64,000 nt of DNA from Cellvibrionaceae bacterium (GTDB lineage: Bacteria > Pseudomonadota > Gammaproteobacteria > Pseudomonadales > Cellvibrionaceae). A program made the translations under genes and the position numbers. This document shows positions 28,413-37,646 of this stretch, piece after piece (position 1 is the stretch's first letter; each line of letters opens with the position of its first letter). Under the pieces are notes generated by a model. It did not search any database. It had not been told where the DNA came from and saw nothing but the letters and a program-made list of their open reading frames with translations. Location: positions 37,995 through 101,994 of the forward strand of contig JAGKWQ010000014.1 in NCBI GenBank assembly GCA_021151825.1. Direction: 5' to 3'.

Positions 28413-30902
28413 ATGTTTGAATACCGTACCCGTTTTAGTTTTCCCGCTCGTCGATTCAGCCTGCACAATGCAGCGACCCATACCGCTTTAATTATTTGCA
28501 CTGGCCTGGCCATGGCTAATGTCACCATGGTGCCCGGTGCATGGGCAGAAGAAAGCATTTCTACGCAGGAAGTAAAAACCTATCGTATTGAGGCGGGACC
28601 ATTGGAATCCGCTTTACTGGCATTCGCTGGCCAGGCCGGTGTTAATTTGAGTGTGAATAGTAACCACTTGACCGATCTTAAAACGGCGGGATTAACCGGC
28701 ACATTTTCAGTAGAAGAGGGCTTCTCACGCTTATTGATGGATACCAATTTGCGTGTAGTTAAACTGGAGCAAGGTAATTACACCATCGAAAGCAAGCCTG
28801 CGCCGATACCCTCAGTGAAAGCACTGGCGCCTGTGATAATTACCGCGCGCACCGACAGTGAAGTTGTTGAACCGTCCCGATCCGTGACACTTATTGAGAA
28901 AGAAGAACTGGATACTTTACGTCAAGGTTCGGACAGCCTCGCCACCTTGCTTGGAAAAGCAATCACAGGAATGGCAGATTCGAGTCATACCATCACCGAG
29001 TCCGGTCAGACATTACGTGGCAGGGAAACATTGGTTTTAGTAGATGGTGTTCCCCTGAATACCAATCGCGGCTCTTCGCGCAACCTTGCCAACATTAACC
29101 TTGCCGATGTAGAGCAAATCGAAGTGCTGCGTGGTAGTCGCGCAATTTATGGAAGTGGTGCTGCAGGAGGTATTATTTCAATTCGTACGCGCAAGCCGGA
29201 AGGTGAAACCCGTGCGCAAACAACAGTTACCGGCGTTGTACCTTTGTCAAACATTGGCACTTCCGGATTGGGTGGTGAAATCCAGCATTACATTTCAGCG
29301 GCAAGTGAAGTGGTAGATTACACCGTAAGTCTCGGTGCTCGCCATGTAGGCGGATCATTTGATGCAAAAGGAAATCGCATTGCGCCAGAGCCAAGCCAAG
29401 GCGATATTTTTGATTCGAATATTTACAGTGCTGCGACCAAACTCGGTTTTAAAATCAGCACGGAGCAGCGTTTGCAATTGTCGGCAAGTTATTACGATGT
29501 TCGGCAAGACACTGAATATGCTACTGATCCGGGAGTTGCAAAGCTTCCTCCCAATAGCGTTCCTGCCCGCTCGATAAAAGGACTTGAACTGGAAGAGCAA
29601 AATCGGGTCGAGAATACCTTGCTTGGTGTTGATTACGAACATCGTAACATTGGTGGAAATACGCTCGCTGCGCAAATTTATTATCGGGATTTTTTCACCC
29701 GTTTTGCGCCGTTTGACGCACGTAAAGTACCGGTGCGTGGTGCCAATGTTGATCAATCGATGCAAAATTCCGAAGTATATGGTGGACGCCTGACGATCAA
29801 ATCTCCATTGGGTGAAAACAAAACTACACAGCTTGTATGGGGTGGGGATTTTCACAATGAAGTCACTGACATGCCGCTGGATATTTTTGATTCCGCGCTG
29901 TATGACTCAAGTGGTGGATTGGTTTTCAAAAAAACCGGCAAGCTCATTTATATGCCTGAGGTGACAACAAATACGTCAGGTGCATTTGCACAACTGGAGC
30001 ATCGATTTAATAAGCGTTGGTCAATCGAAGCAGGAACACGCTATGACCGCTCGAAGGCAAGCTTCGATGATTTCATACCATTATCCCAATCGAAATTATC
30101 CAATCCCGGAACCGTTGCTGGCGGCACCGTAGACTACGATGCATGGACATACAATGCCGGTACAGTTTTTTCGTTAACAAAATCCCATGAAATTTATGCG
30201 TCTTTTAGCCAGGGTTTTCAATTGCCCGATATTGGTCTGCAAGTGCGCAATGCAACACCTGCATTCAATATTAATAGTTCAAATCTCCAGGCTGTAAAAA
30301 CTGATACCACTGAATTGGGGTGGAGAGGCCGTTGGGATAATTCACTTGCAAACGTTAGTGTATTTAAATCCCAATCAGATTTAGGTGCTGTTCAAAGTTT
30401 TAATAATGGACTTCGACTCGCGCGCACCAAAGAGCGGATTTACGGTGTTGAAGGGGGCATCGATTATTTTACTGATGACGAGCGTTGGAGTGCAGGCTCA
30501 ACTATCACCTGGATGAAAGGGGAAGAATTACCACAAAACTCCAGCCAATATCAGGATATGCCGGGCAATCGTATCCCGCCATTAAAATTTACCGTTTACT
30601 CAGAATATCGGCCTTCAGAAAATTGGAGCCATAAACTTCAGGCAACTGCATTTCAAGGGAAAGATTATCGGCTTAATGGTGTTGCAAGTTTCAGTCGCAG
30701 GGATACGAATGGGTATGCCACAGTGGATTTAATTTCTCGCTGGAAAATTGATGATGAAAGTAGTGTCGTTGTTGGTGTAGAAAACCTTCTTAATCGTTAT
30801 TACTACCCACTCTACAGCCAACTTTTACGTAGTGATACCAACACCAGTCATTTACCGGCGAGTGGAACGGTGCTGAGAGTAAGTGTTACTCACAACTGGT
30901 AA
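28413..30902 (+). CDS. TonB-dependent siderophore receptor with N-terminal signalling (STN) domain
   Basis: The 829-residue protein has an extended signal sequence ending near AWAEE (about 46). The STN secretin/TonB domain follows (about 55-130, with IEAGPLESALLAFAGQAGV). The plug (about 138-255) has VDGVPLNT and VEQIEVLRGSRAIYGSGAAGG. The 22-stranded barrel ends in SVTHNW. The STN domain and the FecI-FecR genes upstream make it a FecA/FpvA-type transducer that reports ligand binding. The ligand is unknown; the neighbouring synthase cluster raises, but does not show, the possibility of a self-made siderophore. A terminator follows. Confidence 0.94.
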   Translation: MFEYRTRFSFPARRFSLHNAATHTALIICTGLAMANVTMVPGAWAEESISTQEVKTYRIEAGPLESALLAFAGQAGVNLSVNSNHLTDLKTAGLTGTFSVEEGFSRLLMDTNLRVVKLEQGNYTIESKPAPIPSVKALAPVIITARTDSEVVEPSRSVTLIEKEELDTLRQGSDSLATLLGKAITGMADSSHTITESGQTLRGRETLVLVDGVPLNTNRGSSRNLANINLADVEQIEVLRGSRAIYGSGAAGGIISIRTRKPEGETRAQTTVTGVVPLSNIGTSGLGGEIQHYISAASEVVDYTVSLGARHVGGSFDAKGNRIAPEPSQGDIFDSNIYSAATKLGFKISTEQRLQLSASYYDVRQDTEYATDPGVAKLPPNSVPARSIKGLELEEQNRVENTLLGVDYEHRNIGGNTLAAQIYYRDFFTRFAPFDARKVPVRGANVDQSMQNSEVYGGRLTIKSPLGENKTTQLVWGGDFHNEVTDMPLDIFDSALYDSSGGLVFKKTGKLIYMPEVTTNTSGAFAQLEHRFNKRWSIEAGTRYDRSKASFDDFIPLSQSKLSNPGTVAGGTVDYDAWTYNAGTVFSLTKSHEIYASFSQGFQLPDIGLQVRNATPAFNINSSNLQAVKTDTTELGWRGRWDNSLANVSVFKSQSDLGAVQSFNNGLRLARTKERIYGVEGGIDYFTDDERWSAGSTITWMKGEELPQNSSQYQDMPGNRIPPLKFTVYSEYRPSENWSHKLQATAFQGKDYRLNGVASFSRRDTNGYATVDLISRWKIDDESSVVVGVENLLNRYYYPLYSQLLRSDTNTSHLPASGTVLRVSVTHNW

Positions 30903-30918
30903 TTTATTTTAAAATAAA

Positions 30919-30946
30919 AGTGCAACCTCAATTGGTTGCGCTTTTT
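30919..30946 (+). terminator. Rho-independent terminator after the signalling receptor
   Basis: A 9-bp stem (30919-30927 with 30934-30942, one G-T pair) encloses the loop TCAATT and runs directly into T's. It lies 17 bases past the receptor stop codon. Confidence 0.85.
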
Positions 30947-31004
30947 CATCTCATTAAAATGCAGCCAATGTAAGCTGAAAAACTGCATTTTCTTTTCATC
31001 AAGA

Positions 31005-31420
31005 ATGGACCGTTTAACACCACACCTGAATGCTGCTGCCTCTTATGAATACACCGAAACCAGGATTGCAGAGGCCAATGATGATAGTTACGGCAACAAG
31101 CTAATACTACGCAATGGAGCCAAAGTATTCTTGCGTTACGATCAATAAGATGTCGGAGCTACCGGTTATAGTGTGGGCTTGGGCACCGATGCGGTAAGCA
31201 GTCAGCAAGGTGATGTGACAAACAGTTTCCAGATTCCGGGTTACGTGCGTGCCGACCTAATGGCTCAAGACCAATGGCTTTGGTCAAATTCAATTCTCAC
31301 TGCACATTAAATATCACCAACATTAGCGATACACACTATTATATTGTTAGTGCCAGCCGCGATGAAATCGCACCTGGCAGGCCTGGCGCAGTATTAGCCT
31401 ATATGCGCATAAATTATTGA
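31005..31420 (+). pseudogene. Remnant of a TonB-dependent siderophore receptor (C-terminal part)
   Basis: The pieces read as the end of a receptor barrel. HLNAAASYEYTETR (from about 31023) is followed by a stop at 31146-31148. The same frame then continues as GYSVGLGTDAV...NSFQIPGYVRADLMA to a stop near 31307. After a frame change comes LNITNISDTHYYIVSASRDE and then PGRPGAVLAYMRINY, ending at TGA 31418-31420. Such NxFD-like, YY and PG-P-R endings are typical of FhuE/FpvA-class receptors. At least 500 N-terminal residues are missing, and both a stop and a frameshift break what is left. It cannot make a working receptor. Confidence 0.85.
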
Positions 31421-31753
31421 TTAGATTTCTATTAACCATTGTTTTCAAAGTGGTTAATGGGAAAATTTAATTTTTCCCCTCAGTTAATTTTTCTCCCGGT
31501 ATTATGCTGTTCAATGCGGCAGATACTCATAGTGATTGGAACAAACCGCGTAGTAACAGAAAACTCACTTAGCATAGAGTAGAATGCAAGCCCCATATTC
31601 TTCTGCGAAACCAGCTACGCCAATGAATATGTAAAAATTATTAAAAAATATTTACTGAAATAGTGAATGTATTGGGCAACTGTTAAGCTGCTGTGTAAAT
31701 GTTTTACGATGCCTGATTGTTCGATGTCGGTATACGCTTGATAATATTAATTG
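31421..31753 (+). other. Intergenic region before the Fur-family gene, with stem-loops
   Basis: No gene is seen. An 8-bp inverted repeat ATTAACCA/TGGTTAAT (31431-31438 and 31451-31458) and an adjacent A/T-rich hairpin GGGAAAA/TTTTCCC (31459-31465 and 31472-31478) follow the receptor remnant. They may be its former terminator. The rest is A/T-rich and may hold the promoter of the downstream regulator, but no box is clear. Confidence 0.45.
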
Positions 31754-32221
31754 ATGAATATAAAAGTGATGCAGAGAATAAAAAAGCCTAAAACACGTTA
31801 TGAGCCATCAGAGTTTTTGCTGGATGAATTTAAGCGTGCGGGACTATCACCAACACCATCAAAACTAAAAATACTTGATATTTTTCATGAAAACGCGAAT
31901 GGCAGTTTAAGTGCGTATGATGTTTATAACGTTGGTCAAAAAAAGAATTTCAACCTTTCCATGTCTACTGTTTATGTTTCAATTGGCCGGCTGGTTAGCT
32001 ACGAGCTTTTAGTCGTTACTATGTTTACTGGTAATGAAAAAAAGTTCAGATTAAACAAAGGCCAGAAAAATAGCGTGATTAAATGCCCTCATTGCGGAAC
32101 CTTTGAAGATTTCGATGGAGAAAAAATTAGTCGCCTTTGTTCAGAAACTCTGCTTTCAATGAATTTTTCTCCGGAAAAATGTGTCTTTTCAATTGATGCA
32201 TTATGTAATAGGTGTCGATAA
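31754..32221 (+). CDS. Fur-family metal-responsive regulator
   Basis: About 155 residues from ATG at 31754 (a TTG lies directly before). The N-terminal half is a winged helix with LSPTPSKLKILDIFHENANG and recognition-helix text LSMSTVYVSIGRLVSYELL, matching the Fur TVYR.L motif. The C-terminal half has two Cys pairs, CPHCG and CNRCR, that form the structural zinc site of many Fur/PerR/Zur proteins. The His-rich regulatory metal motif of true Fur is not obvious, so the sensed signal is unclear. It lies among iron-uptake genes and has no close operon partner. Confidence 0.85.
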   Translation: MNIKVMQRIKKPKTRYEPSEFLLDEFKRAGLSPTPSKLKILDIFHENANGSLSAYDVYNVGQKKNFNLSMSTVYVSIGRLVSYELLVVTMFTGNEKKFRLNKGQKNSVIKCPHCGTFEDFDGEKISRLCSETLLSMNFSPEKCVFSIDALCNRCR

Positions 32222-32270
32222 TTTTAGTGCATTTTCACTTTTTCAAGACTGGCTATTAATCGCGTTTAAC

Positions 32271-32954
32271 TCACGTTGTTGCCCATGACCGCAATAGATT
32301 GTGATAAATTCCGGTAAGTTTCAGCAAATGCTTATCATCATTACCAACTTTGGATGTTAAATTTTGAATGGACTGATCAAGGTCAAATAAAATTTCCCGC
32401 TGTTTTTCATCTCGAATATAACTTTCCACCCAAAAAAATGAAGCATAACGAGCACCGGCAATGACTGGTTTTACTCGGTGTTCGCTACCAGATGAATAAA
32501 GAACCATGTTGCCTGCCGGAAGCTTGATGCTTTGATTGCCATGAGAACTTTCTATTTCCAATTCACCGCCCTCATATTCATTCGGTTCTGATAAAAATAG
32601 TGTTGCTGATAAATCCCCTCGCACGGTCACATTGGTTCCTGGTACTGGCATAAGTGCGCTATCAATATGTGAACCATAGCTCCCACCATCCTGATAACAA
32701 TTAAATTTAGGTGGGTATATTTTTGAGGGCAGGGCGACTGATATAAAGAGGGGGTGATTTCCCAGTTTTCGCAAGATGTGATTGCGTAAACTCAGGGCCA
32801 GGTCTGTGGTGTCATCAAGCTGCATATTCTGCTTGGCGGCGCGTGCCAGGCTGCCTGCTGTTTTTAGCCCGCTCTCCCAGGTTGCTGTTTCCAGATGAGT
32901 GCGAAATTGTTTTACTTCATCTTTGCTTAAAATATTTTCAATGAAAATCAGCAT
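32271..32954 (-). CDS. PKHD-type Fe(II)/2-oxoglutarate dioxygenase, PiuC/YbiX-like
   Basis: The 227-residue protein matches the PiuC/YbiX family. MLIFIENILSKDEV opens the protein. The iron triad is visible as HID (about 96-98) and the His of SEHRVKP (about 157), with a following R in GARYASFFWVES for 2-oxoglutarate. In proteobacteria piuC-like genes sit next to TonB siderophore receptors and are iron-regulated; the biochemical substrate is not established. Here it lies 44 bases downstream of the FMN oxidase gene, on the same strand, so the two are probably one transcript. Confidence 0.9.
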   Translation of the reverse strand: MLIFIENILSKDEVKQFRTHLETATWESGLKTAGSLARAAKQNMQLDDTTDLALSLRNHILRKLGNHPLFISVALPSKIYPPKFNCYQDGGSYGSHIDSALMPVPGTNVTVRGDLSATLFLSEPNEYEGGELEIESSHGNQSIKLPAGNMVLYSSGSEHRVKPVIAGARYASFFWVESYIRDEKQREILFDLDQSIQNLTSKVGNDDKHLLKLTGIYHNLLRSWATT

Positions 32955-32998
32955 TATGATCTCGTCACAATAAATTTAAACGGTATATTATTTACTTT

Positions 32999-34117
32999 TT
33001 AATAATGGGTAGCATTTAAAATATCCGCTTTGCGAATATCTTTTAATGTCGAACAACCTGCTTGCGCCATGCAAAGTTCTAACTCTTCTCGCAACAATTT
33101 CAGTATATGTGCAACACCCAATGCACCGGCAATACTCAAAGCATATAATTGCAAACGCCCTATTAATACTGCATCTGCGCCTAAAGCGATGGCTTTGAAA
33201 ATATCTAACCCTGAACGAATGCCGCCATCAAATAACACAGGATAATCATCACCAACGGTGGTTCGAATTTGCGCAAGGCAATCAAGACTTGCCGGTGCGC
33301 CATCAAGGCTGCGTCCACCGTGATTGGAAACTATCACTCCGGCACACCCCATATTTTTTATGGTCAATGCATCCGCTGGATGCAAAATACCTTTAACAAT
33401 GACGGGTAAATGTGTTTGCATTAGTAATTGTTCCAGGTGAACCCAGGTTGGTGCGTCCCGCATTACCCCTTGAAAAATTCTGCTTTGGCCGACCAACAAT
33501 TCTTGAGCGTGCTCGTATTGTGCAACGTTTACTGCAATACAATCATTTGGCATTTGAAATTGAGCGCGTAGCGCTCCCAAACCTGGAGTACGTATTGACG
33601 CATCAACGGTTACAACAATTGCACTATAACCTGCCAGCTCAGCCCGTTTGATTAAGTCCAGGGTAAATTCAGGTTTTGGTTGAAAATATAGTTGAAACCA
33701 TTTTTCTCCGCTGCTTGAACTGGCGATATTTTCAAGGCTGTAAGTCGATAATGTACTACTCACCATACAGCTTTGCATAACGTCAGCAGCGCGCGCTGTT
33801 TCCAGTTCGCCAAGAGGATGTGCAAGCTTTTGATACGCCACCGGAGCCAGAAAAATTGGATGTGGAAAATTTTTATTTAACAACGTTAAATGAGTATTGC
33901 CAGCGGAAACATCACGCAATATACGTGGATATACCATTCGCCGTGAAAAAGCCGCCACATTTGCAAAAAGGGTTTGGTCACGGCCACTACCACCGGCAAT
34001 ATATTCATAGTTAGGCAGCGAAATAAAACGCCGGGCGAGAGCCTCGTAATCCTGTGCTAATTTGATATCAGCAGGAATGTAATCCAGAGATGCTAAAGGA
34101 CGATTTATTTCATTCAT
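32999..34117 (-). CDS. FMN-dependent alpha-hydroxy-acid oxidase/dehydrogenase (lactate/glycolate oxidase family)
   Basis: The 372-residue TIM-barrel enzyme has YIAGGSGRDQT near 39, FLAPVAYQKLAHP near 93, VKGILHPADA near 243, the catalytic His-Gly-Gly-Arg in VSNHGGRSLDG near 267 and the FMN phosphate segment FDGGIRSGLD. These are the standard elements of the lactate oxidase, L-lactate dehydrogenase and glycolate oxidase family. The exact hydroxy acid cannot be read from sequence. It is the first gene of a two-gene minus-strand unit with the PiuC-like dioxygenase, which is an unusual pairing. Confidence 0.93.
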   Translation of the reverse strand: MNEINRPLASLDYIPADIKLAQDYEALARRFISLPNYEYIAGGSGRDQTLFANVAAFSRRMVYPRILRDVSAGNTHLTLLNKNFPHPIFLAPVAYQKLAHPLGELETARAADVMQSCMVSSTLSTYSLENIASSSSGEKWFQLYFQPKPEFTLDLIKRAELAGYSAIVVTVDASIRTPGLGALRAQFQMPNDCIAVNVAQYEHAQELLVGQSRIFQGVMRDAPTWVHLEQLLMQTHLPVIVKGILHPADALTIKNMGCAGVIVSNHGGRSLDGAPASLDCLAQIRTTVGDDYPVLFDGGIRSGLDIFKAIALGADAVLIGRLQLYALSIAGALGVAHILKLLREELELCMAQAGCSTLKDIRKADILNATHY

Positions 34118-34576
34118 ACACAGAAATTTACCAAGAGATAAGCTCGACTTTGATCAGATTTAAATTTAAAAAATAATAGCCCAAACACAAACGTGCAAAA
34201 AAACTATCAGGGCATCGCCTCTTCAAATCTGTTATTCAGATAAGAAAAAACCATGCTGTAACTTTTAACCTGCATCGAATACTACCTCTCCTCATTCAAA
34301 AAAACATCGCATCATTTGATTTCACAATTAATTTTTTCATTCGTGCCTGAAGTTTACGGCGGCAAGGTTAAAGCTCACACAAAACTCACAGATGGCGCAG
34401 TAGTATGCTCGCCAAAGATGCTAACAAGAATTATTTGTAAACAAAACTAATAAGCATTTAGGTAGGTTTCACCTTTTCGATGCGGCCATTGGGCACGTTT
34501 ACCACTCATTCGTGAGAGGGCGGCTTGTTACGTCTTGCAAAACCCATTTCAATTACACGCCGGGAGGCATCAAGTT
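34118..34576 (+). other. Divergent intergenic region between the oxidase operon and the collagen-like lipoprotein gene
   Basis: No gene is supported in these 459 bases. They must hold the promoters for the minus-strand oxidase operon and the plus-strand lipoprotein gene. The only clear element is an 11-bp tandem repeat at 34370-34391, listed separately. A GGGAGG ribosome-binding site (34562-34567) sets the downstream start at ATG 34577. Confidence 0.6.
34370..34391 (-). promoter_or_regulatory. 11-bp tandem direct repeat, likely OmpR-family regulator site
   Basis: On the minus strand this reads CTGTGAGTTTT followed directly by GTGTGAGCTTT. The core TGTGAG recurs exactly 11 bases apart, one DNA turn, as OmpR/PhoB-family dimers require. 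The same TTGTGAGTTTT unit is tandemly repeated ahead of the response-regulator gene at 43460, which suggests control by that regulator. Confidence 0.55.
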
Positions 34577-36169
34577 ATGAAAAACAAGATAAACGCATTT
34601 GCACTTATTGCGAGTTTGGGGCTCGCGCTTGTTGGTTGTGGTGGTGATGATGGCAAGGACGGTGCTGCAGGCGTTGCTGGACCAGCCGGTCCGGCAGGTA
34701 CACCAGGGGCAACCGGTCCTGCGGGCCCAACGGGTTCTACAGGAGCAACCGGTGCTGATGGTAGCAACGCAAGTGTACTCGTGGCAGCTGATCGCGTTGT
34801 CACTGGCGCAAATGATTTGCGTGGTTTGACTTACGCACGGGTTGCACCGAACACCGGAAAAATTTATGCATCAGGCCATGTTGGCATTACTAACGATACC
34901 CGCCAGGCTGTTGTTGCGCGCTTTAACGCAGATGGCTCCCCGGATACCACGTTTGGCGGTGATGGTTTCGTTGAATTGGAAGCAACACCTACAGAAGCCA
35001 ACGGTGATGAAAATTCACTGGGCGTTGCCGAATTAACGAGTGGTGGTGTGGTGGTAACTGTTAATGCGGCTGACGCAGGTGGCGGTCAATCTGTTTACTT
35101 GTTCCGTCTCGCAGCGGACGGTACCAAGGTTGCAGGCTGGGGTGATGCTGATGGCAAAGTTGAAGTTGTGTTCGGTTGGGCAAACGCACAAAACGCTTCT
35201 TTCCCTGGTGCGCCTGCAACGTTCCCATCAGACAATGCATGGGATTTACAAACAGATCGCAGCAATCCAGCGGCTGAACGTGTAGTTGTATTCGGTGCTG
35301 GTTCTGCAGCGGGTGGCGTTCGCACTGACAGTGATCGCTATGTAACTCGTCTCAACATCACCGCCACTGGTGCTGTAGTGGATTCAACCTTCAATGGCGG
35401 CGCCGCATTTACTTACAACGTGGCGGGTACGCTGGGTGACAACGCTCGTCGTGGGATCGTTGAAGCCGATGGCAAAATTGTCTCAATCGGTTATTCAAAT
35501 CTGGGCACAGGCCAGGGCAATCACATTGTGCTGTTCCGCTTGAATGCCAACGGTACTTTAGATAATACCTTCGGTGGTTTTGGTCCAACACCTACCGTAA
35601 CCCTGACTCCGGGGGTTGCCGTTTTCAACCCGTTCAAAGTAGATAGTGGTGTATCAGAAGGTTATGGTGTTGGTAAGCAAAAATCCGGTTCATACGTGAC
35701 TACTGGTTACGGTGGCGCAACTGCAACCAATTCTGCGACTGGCTCTACTTTGGGTTATCGCACAACGCTGGGTCCGGATATCGTGAGCTTCCGCGTATTA
35801 GGTTCAGCTGCTGCAGATGTTGATACCGGTTGGGGCGATCAGGGTAAAGGCACTCTTGCCGTTCAAAGTGAAGGCAAAGGTTTCCCAACGAATGAAGATC
35901 GCGGCCGCCACCTGGTTGTGCTGGATGATGATCGTGTAATTCAGGTTGGCAGATTCGGTGGTGTGCCTGCTGCGATTGTTCTGACTGCAAATGGCAAACC
36001 GGATGAAAGAGTATTTGGTGATGGCCTCATCGAATTAACGGATCTCACTGTGAACAGCCAATTCTTTGCGGTAGCAAAATCTGCAAGCGGCAACCGTATT
36101 GCGATGACTACCGATCAACACGCCAATGGTGCACGTATCGTAATTTTGAAAGTGGCATCGGCGAAGTGA
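34577..36169 (+). CDS. Lipoprotein with collagen-like Gly-X-X tract and beta-propeller-type repeats
   Basis: The 530-residue protein starts at ATG behind GGGAGG. The signal peptide ends in lipobox LVGC at Cys20. Residues about 22-62 are Gly-X-X triplets rich in Pro, Ala and Thr, collagen-like. The rest contains repeats ending in DTTFGGDGF, DSTFNGG, DNTFGG and DTGWGDQG. These match the delta-60 repeat family, thought to fold as a propeller. It is probably anchored in the outer membrane. It lies upstream of the imelysin operon, separated by a terminator. Function unknown. Confidence 0.8.
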   Translation: MKNKINAFALIASLGLALVGCGGDDGKDGAAGVAGPAGPAGTPGATGPAGPTGSTGATGADGSNASVLVAADRVVTGANDLRGLTYARVAPNTGKIYASGHVGITNDTRQAVVARFNADGSPDTTFGGDGFVELEATPTEANGDENSLGVAELTSGGVVVTVNAADAGGGQSVYLFRLAADGTKVAGWGDADGKVEVVFGWANAQNASFPGAPATFPSDNAWDLQTDRSNPAAERVVVFGAGSAAGGVRTDSDRYVTRLNITATGAVVDSTFNGGAAFTYNVAGTLGDNARRGIVEADGKIVSIGYSNLGTGQGNHIVLFRLNANGTLDNTFGGFGPTPTVTLTPGVAVFNPFKVDSGVSEGYGVGKQKSGSYVTTGYGGATATNSATGSTLGYRTTLGPDIVSFRVLGSAAADVDTGWGDQGKGTLAVQSEGKGFPTNEDRGRHLVVLDDDRVIQVGRFGGVPAAIVLTANGKPDERVFGDGLIELTDLTVNSQFFAVAKSASGNRIAMTTDQHANGARIVILKVASAK

Positions 36170-36272
36170 AATACACAATAACTCGTTAAATAAAGTTGAA
36201 AAATTATTCGAACAGGTGGTGAGTGAACAGTTTCATCACGGCCTGTTTCGTTAATCAATAAAACAATTACGC

Positions 36273-36294
36273 GGTCCTTCGAGGGCCGTTTTTT
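36273..36294 (+). terminator. Rho-independent terminator after the collagen-like lipoprotein gene
   Basis: The stem GGTCCT/AGGGCC (36273-36278 with 36282-36287, one wobble pair) has a tight TCG loop and is followed by G and six T's. It lies 15 bases before the start of the imelysin gene, so that gene would need readthrough or its own upstream promoter. Confidence 0.75.
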
Positions 36295-36308
36295 GCTGGA
36301 GCGCAACC

Positions 36309-37646
36309 ATGAAGCAGACTTTCGTTCCCTTTTCCAAATTTACCCGATCCAAAATATTGCGTGTCAGTGTATTAGCTATTGTATCTGTACTTAGCGCCTG
36401 CGGTGGAGGAGGCGGTGGTGGTGGAAATGGTGGCGGTACGCCTCCTGCAACGTCGTCAGCAACTCCATCATCTGCATCAACTACGTCATCGGTAGTTGCA
36501 ATATCGTCTGCTGCATCATCTGCGATAGCTCTCACTGGCGATGATGCTCGTCGTGCAGTGCTTAAAGATATTGGCGAAGAAATTATTCTTCCGGCGTTAC
36601 GTGATTTTGATACAAAAGCCGCTGCGTTGAAAGTTGCTGCAGATGCATTCGCAACTACACCAAATGATGCAACAGCACTTGCAAGTGCAAAAGCTGCGTG
36701 GGAAACGGCAATGTTGTCGTGGCAGCGCAACGAAGTATTACAAGTCGGTCCGGCAGGACGCTCTACCAACCCGGACATGGTCGCCGGTGGCCAAGACTTC
36801 CGTGAATTTATTTATTCCTGGCCCCTTACACTGGATGCATGCGGCCTTGAAGACGCCGCCGATAAAGGTGCATCAGTGGATGGCAACACATCGGTCAGTA
36901 TCATTGGGTTAGGCGCGATCGAGCACCTGCTGTTCAGCACAACCCCTGCGTCCTGTGCCGCTAAACCAACTGCTCAGGAACGCGCCACACATGTACAAAA
37001 ACTTTCTGCTCGCATCGTGACAATTGCAACCAGCTTACGTAACCGCTGGGAACCGACTGGTGGAAATTTCATCGGGCAATGGAGTGGGGCAGGGTTAACT
37101 AGCACCGTTTATATGCGTCCACAGGATGCACTTAATGCACTTTCTGTTGCATTGTTTTACGCAGAAAAAATTTCCAAAGATCGCAAAATTGCTTACACAA
37201 CCGGTCTTCCCGCTGCGGGATTGGAATGCAACAACGCGACAAGTTGCCCGGAGTTTCTGGAGTCGCGCCTGTCGCGCCATTCCGGGGCTAATATTCGCGT
37301 TAACATACAAGCATTCAACGATGTATTTACCGGTGTGAACGGCAAGCTTGGTGTGAATAATTTATTGAGTGGTATTGGGCGCTCTGATTTGAGCCAGGAA
37401 CTCGCAACCAGTTTAGATGCAGTATTTGCACAGCTCAGCGTGATTGAAAATAATCAGGGCTTTGATGCGGCAGTAGAAAATATTCCTTCGCGCAGTGAAT
37501 GTGTAAATGCATTTTCAACGTCCAGCGGTCTGCCGCCGTGTGCATTAAATGGCAAAATGAAAAAAGCAATGGATACATTCAGGGGCCCGATTGTTGCCGC
37601 CTTGAGTTTGGCAATTCCTGATTCCGCAGCAGGAGATAACGATTAA
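36309..37646 (+). CDS. Imelysin-family lipoprotein
   Basis: The 445-residue protein starts at ATG behind GGAG. The signal peptide ends in SVLSAC (lipobox Cys31), followed by a poly-Gly and then Ser/Thr/Ala-rich linker (about 32-78). The imelysin fold follows, with AWETAMLSWQRNEVLQVGPA near 137-156. The family motif GxHxxE reads GLGAIEHLLFS, so the Glu is kept but the motif His is Gly. C-terminal segments fit the two four-helix bundle repeat. Imelysin-family proteins are linked to iron uptake in the periplasm. Its stop overlaps the next start (TAATG), showing coupling with the HTTM protein. Confidence 0.85.
   Translation: MKQTFVPFSKFTRSKILRVSVLAIVSVLSACGGGGGGGGNGGGTPPATSSATPSSASTTSSVVAISSAASSAIALTGDDARRAVLKDIGEEIILPALRDFDTKAAALKVAADAFATTPNDATALASAKAAWETAMLSWQRNEVLQVGPAGRSTNPDMVAGGQDFREFIYSWPLTLDACGLEDAADKGASVDGNTSVSIIGLGAIEHLLFSTTPASCAAKPTAQERATHVQKLSARIVTIATSLRNRWEPTGGNFIGQWSGAGLTSTVYMRPQDALNALSVALFYAEKISKDRKIAYTTGLPAAGLECNNATSCPEFLESRLSRHSGANIRVNIQAFNDVFTGVNGKLGVNNLLSGIGRSDLSQELATSLDAVFAQLSVIENNQGFDAAVENIPSRSECVNAFSTSSGLPPCALNGKMKKAMDTFRGPIVAALSLAIPDSAAGDND

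Noticed and set aside
32222..32270. Weak hairpin between convergent genes as a terminator
   Set aside because: Only a four-base stem before a short T-run; not strong enough to list.
34570..34803. Minus-strand frame rich in Pro/Ala opposite the collagen-like tract
   Set aside because: It is the mirror of the Gly-X-X codons of the real lipoprotein gene.
36251..36778. Long minus-strand frame opposite the imelysin start
   Set aside because: Low-complexity Asp/Ala/Pro text produced by the antisense of the Ser/Thr/Gly linker; the plus-strand gene has clear domains.
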